From Clostridia bacterium (lineage in GTDB: Bacteria; Bacillota; Clostridia; Christensenellales; UBA1242): a stretch of 39,831 nt of DNA. Position numbers and translations under genes: made by a program. Shown in pieces: positions 32,047 to 39,350 of the stretch. The first letter of the stretch is position 1; each line of letters starts with the position of its first letter. The stretch covers positions 1 through 39,831 of the forward strand of contig JAFSVX010000020.1 of assembly GCA_017444785.1 (NCBI GenBank). The letters run 5' to 3'. The notes under the pieces were generated by a model. It had not been told where the DNA came from. It saw only the letters and a list, made by a program, of their open reading frames with translations, and searched no databases.

Positions 32047-32556
32047 TTAAATTTTTGCCAACTTTTCCAAAATGCTGTCTGCAGAATTTACTCTGCTTCC
32101 ATAAATTGCTGTGCCTTCCTGAATTTCAGAATTTGGAAGAAGCTTTCGCAAATCCACTTCGGAAGATCCAAAACCACTTCCTTCGTGCGATACTATTGGG
32201 ACAATAGTTTTTCCTGAAAAGTCAAAACTCTCCAAAAAAGTAAACACGTGGACAGGAAATGTTCCCCAGTAGATTGGGTAAATCAAGAATATCTTGTCAT
32301 ATTCGTCAACACTTTTAAGGTTTTCTTTAAGTGCAGGTCTTGCGTTTTTACGTAAATCCTCTTTTGCTTCATCAATGCAAATCAAATAGCTGTCTGAATA
32401 AGGTTTAAGTGGTTCAATCTTAAACACATCTGCTTCTGGCAATAATGCTTTAAGTTTTTCAGCCAAAACCTCATTGTTACCTTTTTCAAGATATTTGATT
32501 GATCCGCCAGAATAATTTTCCCCTGCCCTTGAAAAATATACAATAAGTATTTTCAT
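32047..32556 (-). CDS. Flavodoxin-family protein
   Basis: An FMN-binding flavodoxin fold: phosphate loop MKILIVYFSRAGENYSGG, FLIYPIYWGTFPVHVFTFLE (the first aromatic FMN loop) and VSHEGSGFGSSEVDLRKLLPN, as in the flavodoxin_4/YwqN-like putative NAD(P)H-linked oxidoreductases. Residues at the substrate side are not diagnostic. The start at 32556 follows GGAGGAGTA; the 30 extra codons upstream are not protein-like. It lies 27 bp upstream of the peroxidase gene, suggesting a redox pair. Confidence 0.88.
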   Translation of the reverse strand: MKILIVYFSRAGENYSGGSIKYLEKGNNEVLAEKLKALLPEADVFKIEPLKPYSDSYLICIDEAKEDLRKNARPALKENLKSVDEYDKIFLIYPIYWGTFPVHVFTFLESFDFSGKTIVPIVSHEGSGFGSSEVDLRKLLPNSEIQEGTAIYGSRVNSADSILEKLAKI

Positions 32557-32629
32557 TACTCCTCCTTTAACTACTTTAAATATATCATAAATGTTAATAA
32601 AATCATAATAAATTTTCAATATTTTCAAA

Positions 32630-32655
32630 AAAAGCAGGGTAGACACCCTGCTTTT
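32630..32655 (-). terminator. asnA terminator
   Basis: AAAAGCAGGGT / ACCCTGCTTTT with an AGAC loop, minus-strand T-run, 30 nt after the asnA stop. Confidence 0.93.
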
Positions 32656-32684
32656 GAAAACTTTTAACTATAAATTATTTAAAT

Positions 32685-33680
32685 TTATAATAAGTCTATT
32701 TTAAATTTTTCACATTGCTTTATGGTTTCTTTATCCCAATAGCTTGCCTGAACTTCGCCAATGTGAGCTCGCCCAAGAAGAAACATACAAAGCCTGCTTT
32801 GTCCAATTCCACCACCAATTGTAAGTGGCAACTGATCACTTAATATTGACTTATGATAGGAAAATTCAAGTCTTTCTTGTTTGCCAGATTTTTCAATTTG
32901 TTTTAACAAAGATGTTTTATCCACCCTTATTCCCATGCTTGAAATTTCAAGTGCCATATCAAGTACCTCATGATAGAAAAGTAAATCCCCGTCAAGACTC
33001 CAATCATCATAGTCAGGCGCTCTTAAGTCATGAGGTTTTCCATCGCTTAAATCATCTCCAATTCCAATAATAAACACAGTTTTATATTGTTTTGTAATAA
33101 GGTACTCACGCTCTTTATCTGTTTTGTCTGGATACATATCAAGAAGATCTTGACTTGTAATAAAGTAAACATCAGGGCAAATTTCAACGCTTTCAAAACC
33201 TTCTTTCTTTAAATACTCGCTTGTTTCAAAAATTGCCTTAACTATCTTTTTTACTGTTTTTTTAAGATAGTCTATTGTTCTGTCCTTTCTTGTTATCACT
33301 TTTTCCCAATCCCATTGATCGACATAAATTGAATGCGTTTCATCCATTTTATCATCTCTTCTTATTGCAGTCATATCCGTATAAAGTCCTTTATGTACAT
33401 CAAAGCCATACTTTTTCAGTGCAAATCTTTTCCATTTTGCAAGTGATTGCACAACTTCCAGTTCTTTGCCATCTTTTTTGATGTCAAACGACACTTTTCT
33501 TTCAACTCCGCTCAAATCATCTTGAAGTCCACTCTCTTTAGTAACAACAAGTGGCGCCGAAACCCTTGTAAGCTCCATTTGTTTTGCAAGTTTTCTTTCA
33601 AACTTATCTTTAATTATTTTAATATATTTTTGTTTTTCTAATATGCTAAGTTTAACATATTTTTCTTTTATAAATTTCAT
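32685..33680 (-). CDS. asnA: Aspartate-ammonia ligase (asparagine synthetase A)
   Basis: AsnA makes asparagine from aspartate, ammonia and ATP, with a class-II-synthetase fold. The 331 residues match the E. coli length (330). Clear family blocks are RVSAPLVVTKESGLQDDLSGVERKVSFD, VQSLAKWKRFALKKYGF, GLYTDMTAIRRDD, SIYVDQWDWEKVI, and the C-terminal LTIGGGIGQSRLCMFLLGRAHIGEVQ. AAGGAG is 9 nt before the ATG at 33680. A leader of about 420 nt with two Asn-rich peptides and hairpins precedes it, so expression is probably tuned to charged tRNA-Asn supply. Confidence 0.98.
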   Translation of the reverse strand: MKFIKEKYVKLSILEKQKYIKIIKDKFERKLAKQMELTRVSAPLVVTKESGLQDDLSGVERKVSFDIKKDGKELEVVQSLAKWKRFALKKYGFDVHKGLYTDMTAIRRDDKMDETHSIYVDQWDWEKVITRKDRTIDYLKKTVKKIVKAIFETSEYLKKEGFESVEICPDVYFITSQDLLDMYPDKTDKEREYLITKQYKTVFIIGIGDDLSDGKPHDLRAPDYDDWSLDGDLLFYHEVLDMALEISSMGIRVDKTSLLKQIEKSGKQERLEFSYHKSILSDQLPLTIGGGIGQSRLCMFLLGRAHIGEVQASYWDKETIKQCEKFKIDLL

Positions 33681-33689
33681 AATTTTTAT

Positions 33690-33773
33690 CTCCTTAAATT
33701 TTTATTTGTTTGTAAATTTTAAAATTTGAAACTTATTTAAGGAGCATAAAATTTACATAAAATTTCTCCTTAA
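33690..33773 (-). promoter_or_regulatory. Alternative-pairing anti-Shine-Dalgarno element before asnA
   Basis: On the minus strand, CTCCTTAAAT (33744-33735) is the perfect complement of ATTTAAGGAG (33699-33690), the asnA ribosome site. Its first eight bases are also the perfect complement of TTAAGGAG (33773-33766) inside leader peptide 2. The two pairings exclude each other, giving a possible on/off switch for asnA translation controlled by a ribosome on the leader. Confidence 0.6.
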
Positions 33774-33827
33774 ACAACTATTATTGTTATTATCATTGTC
33801 GCCCGCTACGGCATTTGCTTTACTCAT
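33753..33827 (-). CDS. Asn-rich leader peptide 2 of asnA
   Basis: AAAGGAGAAAGATT precedes an ATG at 33827; 24 codons follow (MSKANAVAGDNDNNNNSC...), with Asn at 5, 11, 13-16 and near the end (7 of 24). The frame ends in ATG TAA, which itself follows AAGGAG by 7 nt, making a start-stop pair within the element that can bind the anti-Shine-Dalgarno. Too short and biased for a structural protein; its position between terminator 2 and asnA suggests a ribosome sensor. Confidence 0.7.
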   Translation of the reverse strand: MSKANAVAGDNDNNNNSCLRRNFM

Positions 33828-33870
33828 AATCTTTCTCCTTTTTTGTTACTTTGTAAGTTCTGTGCAATAA

Positions 33871-33899
33871 AAGTGCACCCTTCTTTTGAGGGTGCACTT
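33871..33899 (-). terminator. Terminator-like hairpin 2 in the asnA leader
   Basis: A perfect 11-bp stem AAGTGCACCCT / AGGGTGCACTT, loop of 7 nt. On the minus strand it is followed by TTATT, a modest U-tract. It lies between the two leader peptides. Confidence 0.75.
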
Positions 33900-33931
33900 A
33901 TTATCCTGTTATCAAGTAAGCAACAATGCAA

Positions 33932-33967
33932 ATAAAAAACACCCTCTTGGATTTCAAGAGAGTGTTG
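33932..33967 (-). terminator. Terminator hairpin 1 in the asnA leader
   Basis: On the minus strand, AACACTCTCTTG and CAAGAGGGTGTT (33966-33955, 33949-33938; one G-U) form a stem followed by six T, 23 nt after the stop of leader peptide 1. Flanking GCAAATAAA and TTTATTTGC could extend or compete with the stem. A classical attenuator position. Confidence 0.85.
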
Positions 33968-33989
33968 AATTTATTTGCTTAACTTATGC

Positions 33990-34073
33990 TTAGATCTTTT
34001 CAACAACAAAAATGAAACCCATGTTAAATGCGTTTAAATTATTATTGTTGTTGTTATTTATAAGCCTAAACAT
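33990..34073 (-). CDS. Asn-rich leader peptide 1 of asnA
   Basis: AAAAGGAG stands 7-8 nt before an ATG at 34073; 27 codons follow (MFRLINNNNNNNLNAF...) with seven consecutive Asn codons (AAT AAC AAC AAC AAT AAT AAT) and nine in all. It is the first frame after the promoter and lies directly upstream of terminator 1, the layout of amino-acid attenuation leaders such as his, leu or trp, here for asparagine. Confidence 0.82.
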   Translation of the reverse strand: MFRLINNNNNNNLNAFNMGFIFVVEKI

Positions 34074-34103
34074 ACATTTTCTCCTTTTCAAACTTACAAA
34101 GGT

Positions 34104-34132
34104 ATTATATCACAACATTTTTGCAATGTCAA
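34104..34132 (-). promoter_or_regulatory. asnA promoter (full consensus)
   Basis: On the minus strand: TTGACA (34132-34127), 17-bp spacer, TATAAT (34109-34104). Both hexamers are perfect. Confidence 0.9.
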
Positions 34133-34433
34133 CATTTTTACACAAAGAAGATACTTTCTATTTATTCTAAATTTGGTTAACCCTATCCCTCACTAAGGCG
34201 ACTGTTATAAACTATATATTTTAGATGTTTTTAAAGGTCTTTTATGCATCTATGAATGATATTGTTTTGTTTTTTAGTTTTTTTTTACAATCAAAGTGAT
34301 AACATAGTTAATATTGCTTTATTTACAAAAAATTTTAAATTTTGCAAAATATCAGTAAACGGACTGAAAGTGAACGTTATTTACAAAAGTAATTTAATTG
34401 GTTTTAATGTTTAAAACATAGATTTAATAAACA
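34133..34433. other. AT-rich intergenic region
   Basis: No gene, RNA or strong hairpin is evident. Only a short palindrome (ATGTTTTAAACAT, at about 34408-34420) is seen downstream of the CDF transporter gene. Confidence 0.5.
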
Positions 34434-35546
34434 CTAGTCACTTACATCAACATCAAGAGTTATGGTTAAATTATAATCGCTGTATTTCCCTTTGACTTCG
34501 TCATAAATTTGTTTATACAAATTTTCTCGGCCTTTTACACTGAAATCTATAATAATATCAAAGCTCATAGTTTTTTCTTTGATATCAACATAAAAGCCAT
34601 GCATTTGCAATATGCCCTCATGTGAAAAAACTATTTTTTGAACATCTTTTCTGATTTCTAAAGTATCTTTATCTTTTGTGTTTATAGAGTAAACTCCAAT
34701 TGTATGAAGAATGACTCCAAATTTTTCAGCAATATTTTTTGTTATACTTCTTGAAATTTGGTCGATTTCAGAAACCGACAATGTGTCTTCCAATTCAATA
34801 TGCACCGAGCCCAAATATTTGTCAGGTCCATAATTGTTTAAAATTAAATCAAAAGCACCTTTTACGTGTTCTTCTTTAAGTATTTCTTTCTTAATATCGC
34901 GAGATAAATTACTTTCTATTCTTGTACCAATCATATTATCAATAGCTTCTTTAAGCAGTTCAATACCAGATTTTATTATTATAACTGAAAGAAGTGCACC
35001 TACATAGGCTTCTATGCTTATATTAAATAAAATATAAACAACGGCGGATACAAGAACCGAAATTGATAAAAGTGCATCATTAAAAGCGTCTTGTCCACTT
35101 GCAATTAAGGCGTCTGACTTAACAGCCTTTCCCTTTTTCTTAACAAAAATACTCAGGACAAATTTGACTAAAATACCAACTGCCAAAATTACAAGAGTTA
35201 TAGTGCTGTAATCAGCAACCTCAGGATGAATTATTTTTTTAATTGATTCAATAAATGCTGTCAACCCTGCATACAAAACAAGGACAGAGATAAGCAGTGA
35301 TGTCAAATACTCAATTCTCCCATATCCATATGGGTGCTTTTTATTAGGGGCTTTTCCTGCAAGTTTTGTCCCAACAATCGTAATGGTGCTTGATAATGCA
35401 TCAGTTATATTATTGACAGCATCAGAAATTATAGCTATTGAATGTGAAAAAACACCTACAATAGCTTTGAATATTGACAGCACTACATTTGATGCAATAC
35501 TTATTATACTTGTTTTTACTACGGTTTTTTCTCGTTTGTTTTTCAT
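34434..35546 (-). CDS. Cation diffusion facilitator transporter, probably Mn2+ type
   Basis: A metal/proton antiporter with about six membrane helices (residues 10-205) and a cytosolic ferredoxin-like C-terminal domain (about 210-290), plus a second C-terminal extension (about 295-370) longer than minimal CDFs. The first metal motif is SDAVNNITDALSS (N45, D49) and the second SGQDAFNDALLS, with Asp in place of the zinc-type His. The Asn/Asp-Asp-Asp pattern resembles manganese exporters of the MntE type. HPYGYGRIEY follows helix 2 as usual. Start at 35546; the ribosome site is weak (GAGGTC). Confidence 0.88.
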   Translation of the reverse strand: MKNKREKTVVKTSIISIASNVVLSIFKAIVGVFSHSIAIISDAVNNITDALSSTITIVGTKLAGKAPNKKHPYGYGRIEYLTSLLISVLVLYAGLTAFIESIKKIIHPEVADYSTITLVILAVGILVKFVLSIFVKKKGKAVKSDALIASGQDAFNDALLSISVLVSAVVYILFNISIEAYVGALLSVIIIKSGIELLKEAIDNMIGTRIESNLSRDIKKEILKEEHVKGAFDLILNNYGPDKYLGSVHIELEDTLSVSEIDQISRSITKNIAEKFGVILHTIGVYSINTKDKDTLEIRKDVQKIVFSHEGILQMHGFYVDIKEKTMSFDIIIDFSVKGRENLYKQIYDEVKGKYSDYNLTITLDVDVSD

Positions 35547-35634
35547 AAAGACCTCATAATTTATTTATTTTCTGATTAACCACATTATAACATAAATTAA
35601 ATATTTTGAGAATAAAAAAACATTCTTTTAATAT

Positions 35635-35706
35635 TTAATCTTTTCTTCCAACTAAAGCATCTATTTCTTCGCCGAAAAAATCAGCAATTTTACAAAGATT
35701 ATCACT
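35635..35706 (-). pseudogene. Remnant of the C-terminus of an XRE-type regulator
   Basis: In a frame shifted by one from the intact XRE gene just upstream, 22 codons read DNLCKIADFFGEEIDALVGR-KD then stop. This is the typical last helix and tail of Cro/C1-type HTH proteins ('L.kIAdff.vsiD.LvGr'). It has no start of its own and overlaps the end of the upstream gene by a couple of bases, so it looks like the leftover of another regulator or the original tail before a frameshift. Confidence 0.45.
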
Positions 35707-35944
35707 AAATTTCCAAATTGTCACTGTCAAAAAGCGGCGAATCTAAAAATTCATATATTTGCATATTAAAAGCATCAGCAAATAAAAATATGGTTGAAAA
35801 TTTTATATCACTTGTTCTTCCATGCAATATATCACTTACCGTTTTTTCAGTTAAACAAGTGATTTTCGTCAGCCTATATTGTGTCATACCTTTTTCTTTT
35901 AAAAGTTGTTTCGTTCTTTCGCCAACCGCTTGTGCAAGTTTCAT
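35705..35944 (-). CDS. XRE-family HTH transcriptional regulator
   Basis: A small Cro/C1-type repressor: GERTKQLLKEKGMTQYRLTKITCLTEKTVSDILHGRT contains the helix-turn-helix (Q..L...T.L...TVS.I..G), and KFSTIFLFADAFNMQIYEFL the closing helices. With the ATG at 35944 it has 79 residues; a TTG at 35962 would add six. It is divergent from the ART-like/membrane pair at 36192-37475, and a palindrome lies between them. TATACT (35956-35951) sits 6 nt before the ATG, so this mRNA may also be leaderless. Confidence 0.88.
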   Translation of the reverse strand: MKLAQAVGERTKQLLKEKGMTQYRLTKITCLTEKTVSDILHGRTSDIKFSTIFLFADAFNMQIYEFLDSPLFDSDNLEI

Positions 35945-35974
35945 AAGTTTAGTATATCTCAAAAAATTTTTAAA

Positions 35975-35998
35975 ATACCCATACTTAAATATGGATAT
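35975..35998. promoter_or_regulatory. Palindromic operator candidate
   Basis: ATACCCATA, a 6-bp spacer (CTTAAA), TATGGATAT: 8 of 9 positions are symmetric. It lies between the XRE gene and the promoter of the divergent operon, and a further half-site-like TATGGTATA overlaps that promoter's -10. This is a typical repressor-site arrangement. Confidence 0.55.
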
Positions 35999-36002
35999 AT
36001 AG

Positions 36003-36032
36003 TTGACTTATGATATTTTAGTATGGTATATT
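36003..36032 (+). promoter_or_regulatory. Promoter candidate for the ART-like/membrane operon
   Basis: TTGACT (36003-36008), 18-bp spacer, TATATT (36027-36032), adjacent to the palindrome. It would give a leader of about 150 nt before the ATG at 36192. Confidence 0.5.
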
Positions 36033-36191
36033 TGTAATGAAATATATTTCATGAAACAACATAATTCTGAAATTCAATAAAAAATATACATATTATCAAA
36101 GAATAAAAAATGTAAAAATTTTTATACAAATTTCTTATTTAATTAGATATAACAGCATAATTTGTAATTTAAAATTCAGAGGAATAAATAT

Positions 36192-36890
36192 ATGGCAAGA
36201 TTTAATTATAACGATCCGGTAAAATTACCTGATGACCCAAAAAAAAGAAGCGCAGTAGAACATTATTTAAATGGCGAAAATTTATCTTTTGCTGATAAAC
36301 TAGCTTTGGGAGACCGAGAAACATCAATAAAATATAATGGATATCAGTGCAAGCCAGATTGTGCATATAGAGGTGTTGATAAAAAGGCTTATGATGCGTA
36401 TTTAAATGCAGGGTGCGTATTTGATAATGGTCCCGATTTCGAGCCTGGTAGTAATGCTGGAATTGACTGGTTTTTAGGTGCCGTTGGAGAAAGATATGCC
36501 AATAAAGGAGGTTATGTAATTGAGTGTCCTGCTGACAAAAGATACTTTGATGACTCTGGATACTTAACCTCAAAAGATCCACGTGCCAGACACCTTAAAA
36601 GTGGAAATAAAAACCCTGTTAAACTTGAAAATTGTAGAATTATGACTGTTGAAAATATGAAAAATGGAAATTATGAAAATATTATAGAAAATCAATATCC
36701 ATATCAGGATATTCCAGAAGATAAACCGCCAATTATTGATAAACCATCGAAAGAACAAATTGATAAAGCGAAAGATGAGCTGGGAATAAAAGAACCAGAA
36801 ATACTTATTGAAAAAAGAAACACTTCTTTTGAAAATGAAAAAAATATGGATTTTGAAGATGGTCCCGTTTTTGGAAAAAATAAATTTTAA
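36192..36890 (+). CDS. Hypothetical protein with possible ADP-ribosyltransferase-like core
   Basis: Not firmly recognised. Residues 57-115 (CAYRGVDKKAYDAYLNAGCVF ... GAVGERYANKGGYVIECPAD) resemble the Arg-containing first strand (YRGV, R60) and the 'A..YA..GGYVI' strand of ART-fold toxins. No clear catalytic Glu motif (ExE) follows. The last 70 residues are Pro/Lys/Glu-rich and probably disordered. There is no signal peptide. AGAGGA precedes the ATG. It is AT-rich and pairs with a four-helix membrane gene 15 bp downstream under a divergent XRE regulator, so an effector or toxin with a membrane partner is possible. Confidence 0.5.
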   Translation: MARFNYNDPVKLPDDPKKRSAVEHYLNGENLSFADKLALGDRETSIKYNGYQCKPDCAYRGVDKKAYDAYLNAGCVFDNGPDFEPGSNAGIDWFLGAVGERYANKGGYVIECPADKRYFDDSGYLTSKDPRARHLKSGNKNPVKLENCRIMTVENMKNGNYENIIENQYPYQDIPEDKPPIIDKPSKEQIDKAKDELGIKEPEILIEKRNTSFENEKNMDFEDGPVFGKNKF

Positions 36891-36905
36891 GACAGCTGAA
36901 AAATT

Positions 36906-37475
36906 ATGAAAAAAACAGAATCTAAAAACAATAAAGTCACTATTTCACAAAAAGTAGCAGAAGCATATGAAAAGATGTCAGAAAGTGATAGAAATAAACT
37001 TTTAAAAAAATATAACATAGAAACTGTTCTATTAAGTATATACTATATTATTGCGCTTCCGGTTGTAGTTACAATATTACTTCAAATGGAGTTAGAAAAT
37101 ACAGGGTTAGAAAATATTTATACTATAATAACCTTTTTCATTGCTTTTATATTGACATTATTATTCATAAAATACAGACACTTATTCACGAAAGCTTCAA
37201 AAAAATCAAAAGTAAAAAATATCATTAAACAGTATAAACTATTTTCTGAAGATCCATTAAAATCGTACAAATATAGATATTACACAGAAGATAAAGGAAC
37301 ACGCGCTCTAATTTACGTTGGTATTGGATCTATGTTGCTATTTGCTGTTGTCGGTATTTATGTGGTTTTTACAAACATAGAAATTGGTGCAAAAATTATA
37401 TTTTCAATTTTTTCAGTTATATTAATTTTAAGTTCTATTGTTTTGTGGATTAAATGTTTAAAAAAGCCAAAATAA
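36906..37475 (+). CDS. Four-helix membrane protein, unknown
   Basis: Not recognised. A basic N-terminal head (about 1-38) is followed by two close membrane helices (about 41-60, 70-88), a Lys-rich cytoplasmic loop with YKLFSEDPLKSYKYRYYTEDK, and two more helices (about 132-152, 158-180), ending in KKPK. The two hairpins and cytoplasmic termini resemble small immunity- or effector-type membrane proteins, but no family is assigned. Its ribosome site is weak, consistent with coupling to the upstream ART-like gene. Confidence 0.7.
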   Translation: MKKTESKNNKVTISQKVAEAYEKMSESDRNKLLKKYNIETVLLSIYYIIALPVVVTILLQMELENTGLENIYTIITFFIAFILTLLFIKYRHLFTKASKKSKVKNIIKQYKLFSEDPLKSYKYRYYTEDKGTRALIYVGIGSMLLFAVVGIYVVFTNIEIGAKIIFSIFSVILILSSIVLWIKCLKKPK

Positions 37476-37504
37476 ATTTAAATGATGTAAAAATAAATAT
37501 GATA

Positions 37505-37532
37505 AAAAGGTCTTATATCGATAAGACCTTTT
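37505..37532. terminator. Bidirectional intrinsic terminator
   Basis: A perfect 12-bp stem AAAAGGTCTTAT / ATAAGACCTTTT with an ATCG loop, serving the membrane protein (plus) and the ABC exporter (minus). Confidence 0.92.
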
Positions 37533-37546
37533 ATTATATATTTTTT

Positions 37547-39349
37547 TTAATTTTCACTAAACTGGCTGTTATAAAGTTCTGCATAAAAGCCATTTTTCTC
37601 AAGTAAGTCTTTGTGCGTGCCACTTTCAATTATATCTCCATCTTTCATGACCAATATCAAATCTGCATTTTTTATTGTTGAAAGACGATGTGCAATCACA
37701 AAACTTGTTCTGCCTTTTGTCAAATTATCCATTGCATTTTGAATAACAAGTTCCGTCCTTGTATCAACGTTACTTGTTGCTTCGTCCAAAATAAGAAGCG
37801 GACTGCCTTTAATCATGGCTCTTGCGATTGCGAGTTGTTGTTTTTGACCTTCAGAGAGTGCTCCATTTTCTTCTATGACAGTGTCATAACCTTTTGGCAA
37901 TGTTTTTACAAAGTGTGAAAGGCCAACCGCATCGCAAACTTTGTCAAGTTCTTCGTCAGTGACTCCTTGTTTGTTATAGACAAGGTTTTCCCTAAGCGTT
38001 CCATTAAACAACCACGTATCTTGAAGTATCATGTCAAACAGGGCATGAACATCTTCCCTCTTCATATCTTTAAGAGATTTACCATCAATCAAGATGTCAC
38101 CATTATCAACCTCATAGAACCTCATAAGCAGATTTACAATAGTGGTCTTACCCGCCCCGGTCGGCCCAACAATTGCAACCTTTTGACCAGCCTTAAGTTT
38201 TGCAGAAAAATTATGAATGATCGTCTTGTCTTTGTCATATCCAAACTTGACATTGACAAACTCAACATCACCCTTTATATCTTTAAGCTTAAGAGTTTTG
38301 TTTGATTCATCATCCATTTCCTTGGCTTCAAGGATCTCAAAAACACGTTTTGATGCTGCTGACGCTTGTTGAAGCGCAGTCATGCTTTGTGCAAACGTAG
38401 AAAGGGGCTGACTGAATAATCTTGCATAGATAACGAAAGAAATCAGCGTTCCGATTGTTACCTGTGTTCCGCCGTTAAGTATTATAGCAACCCCAACAAT
38501 AAATATAAGAACATAGCTGAGATTTCCAACAAATATCATAATGGGCATCATCATCCCAGAAAGGAACTGAGATTTCCAATCCACACTATAAATCTTGTCA
38601 TTCTTTTGACCAAATGTTCGCTTTTCATTGTCAACCGCGCCATAGGATTTAACAATCTTATAGTTGGTATAGACTTCTTCAACCTGACCGTTTATTTCAC
38701 CAATATGTTCCTGTTTTTTGTTGAAATACTTTTGAGATTTCGCAAGAATAAGTGCCATAAGCACAAACCCAAGCAGTGATGAAACAATTGTAACAATGGC
38801 AAGCACCCAGTTAGAGATGAGCATCATCACAGTAACACCAATAAACAACACAAGCGCACTAATAAGGTTTGCAAGGCTTGAGCCAAGTGTTTGCGAAATC
38901 ACATCAACATCGTTTGTCACGCGGGAAAGTATGTCACCACGGGTGGTCTTATCAAAAAATGATAATGGCAATTTGTTTATTTTTGTTTCCATATCAGTTC
39001 TCAGCGATTTTGATGCTTTTTGCGTGATGATCGCCATAATAAACTGCTGAATGTATGAAAACAACACCCCACCAGCATAAAGACAGATAAGCAATATACA
39101 AGTGTTTGTAAACGCTGTCATGTCAATACCACCGATGATGCCCTTTGTGATAATGTTCATAAGGTCGGAAATTTTATCTGGCCCAATAATGGTTGTCACC
39201 GCACCAACAACTGCGCAAAAGATACTTATGATTATTGCAGGAAGATAAGGTTTGCAATATGCAAACATCTTTTTTAAAGCTTTGATGTCCAGTTTTTCTT
39301 TTTTATCGGATCCTCTTCTCATTGGTCCGTGTCCCATTGGTCCTGGCAT
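37547..39349 (-). CDS. ABC exporter half-transporter (heterodimer, LSEGQ subunit)
   Basis: A type-IV ABC exporter: six membrane helices (about residues 30-320) and a nucleotide-binding domain with Walker A GPTGAGKTT, the Q-loop MILQDTWLFNGT, signature LSEGQKQQ, Walker B LLILDEATSNVD (catalytic Glu present) and H-loop VIAHRL. The signature is LSEGQ instead of LSGGQ, so this subunit contributes the weak half of one ATP site. The start at 39349 (MPGPMGHGPMRRG..., 600 residues) follows AAAGGAGG; the longer frame is spurious. It begins 1 nt after the stop of the other half-transporter, forming a heterodimeric multidrug or lipid exporter. The substrate is unknown. Confidence 0.93.
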   Translation of the reverse strand: MPGPMGHGPMRRGSDKKEKLDIKALKKMFAYCKPYLPAIIISIFCAVVGAVTTIIGPDKISDLMNIITKGIIGGIDMTAFTNTCILLICLYAGGVLFSYIQQFIMAIITQKASKSLRTDMETKINKLPLSFFDKTTRGDILSRVTNDVDVISQTLGSSLANLISALVLFIGVTVMMLISNWVLAIVTIVSSLLGFVLMALILAKSQKYFNKKQEHIGEINGQVEEVYTNYKIVKSYGAVDNEKRTFGQKNDKIYSVDWKSQFLSGMMMPIMIFVGNLSYVLIFIVGVAIILNGGTQVTIGTLISFVIYARLFSQPLSTFAQSMTALQQASAASKRVFEILEAKEMDDESNKTLKLKDIKGDVEFVNVKFGYDKDKTIIHNFSAKLKAGQKVAIVGPTGAGKTTIVNLLMRFYEVDNGDILIDGKSLKDMKREDVHALFDMILQDTWLFNGTLRENLVYNKQGVTDEELDKVCDAVGLSHFVKTLPKGYDTVIEENGALSEGQKQQLAIARAMIKGSPLLILDEATSNVDTRTELVIQNAMDNLTKGRTSFVIAHRLSTIKNADLILVMKDGDIIESGTHKDLLEKNGFYAELYNSQFSEN

Positions 39350-39350
39350 A

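Noticed and set aside
33690-34132. T-box riboswitch for tRNA-Asn upstream of asnA
   Set aside because: I looked for a T-box sequence (AGGGUGGNACCGCG-like) before the terminators and found none; GGGTGCAC in hairpin 2 is only a superficial likeness.
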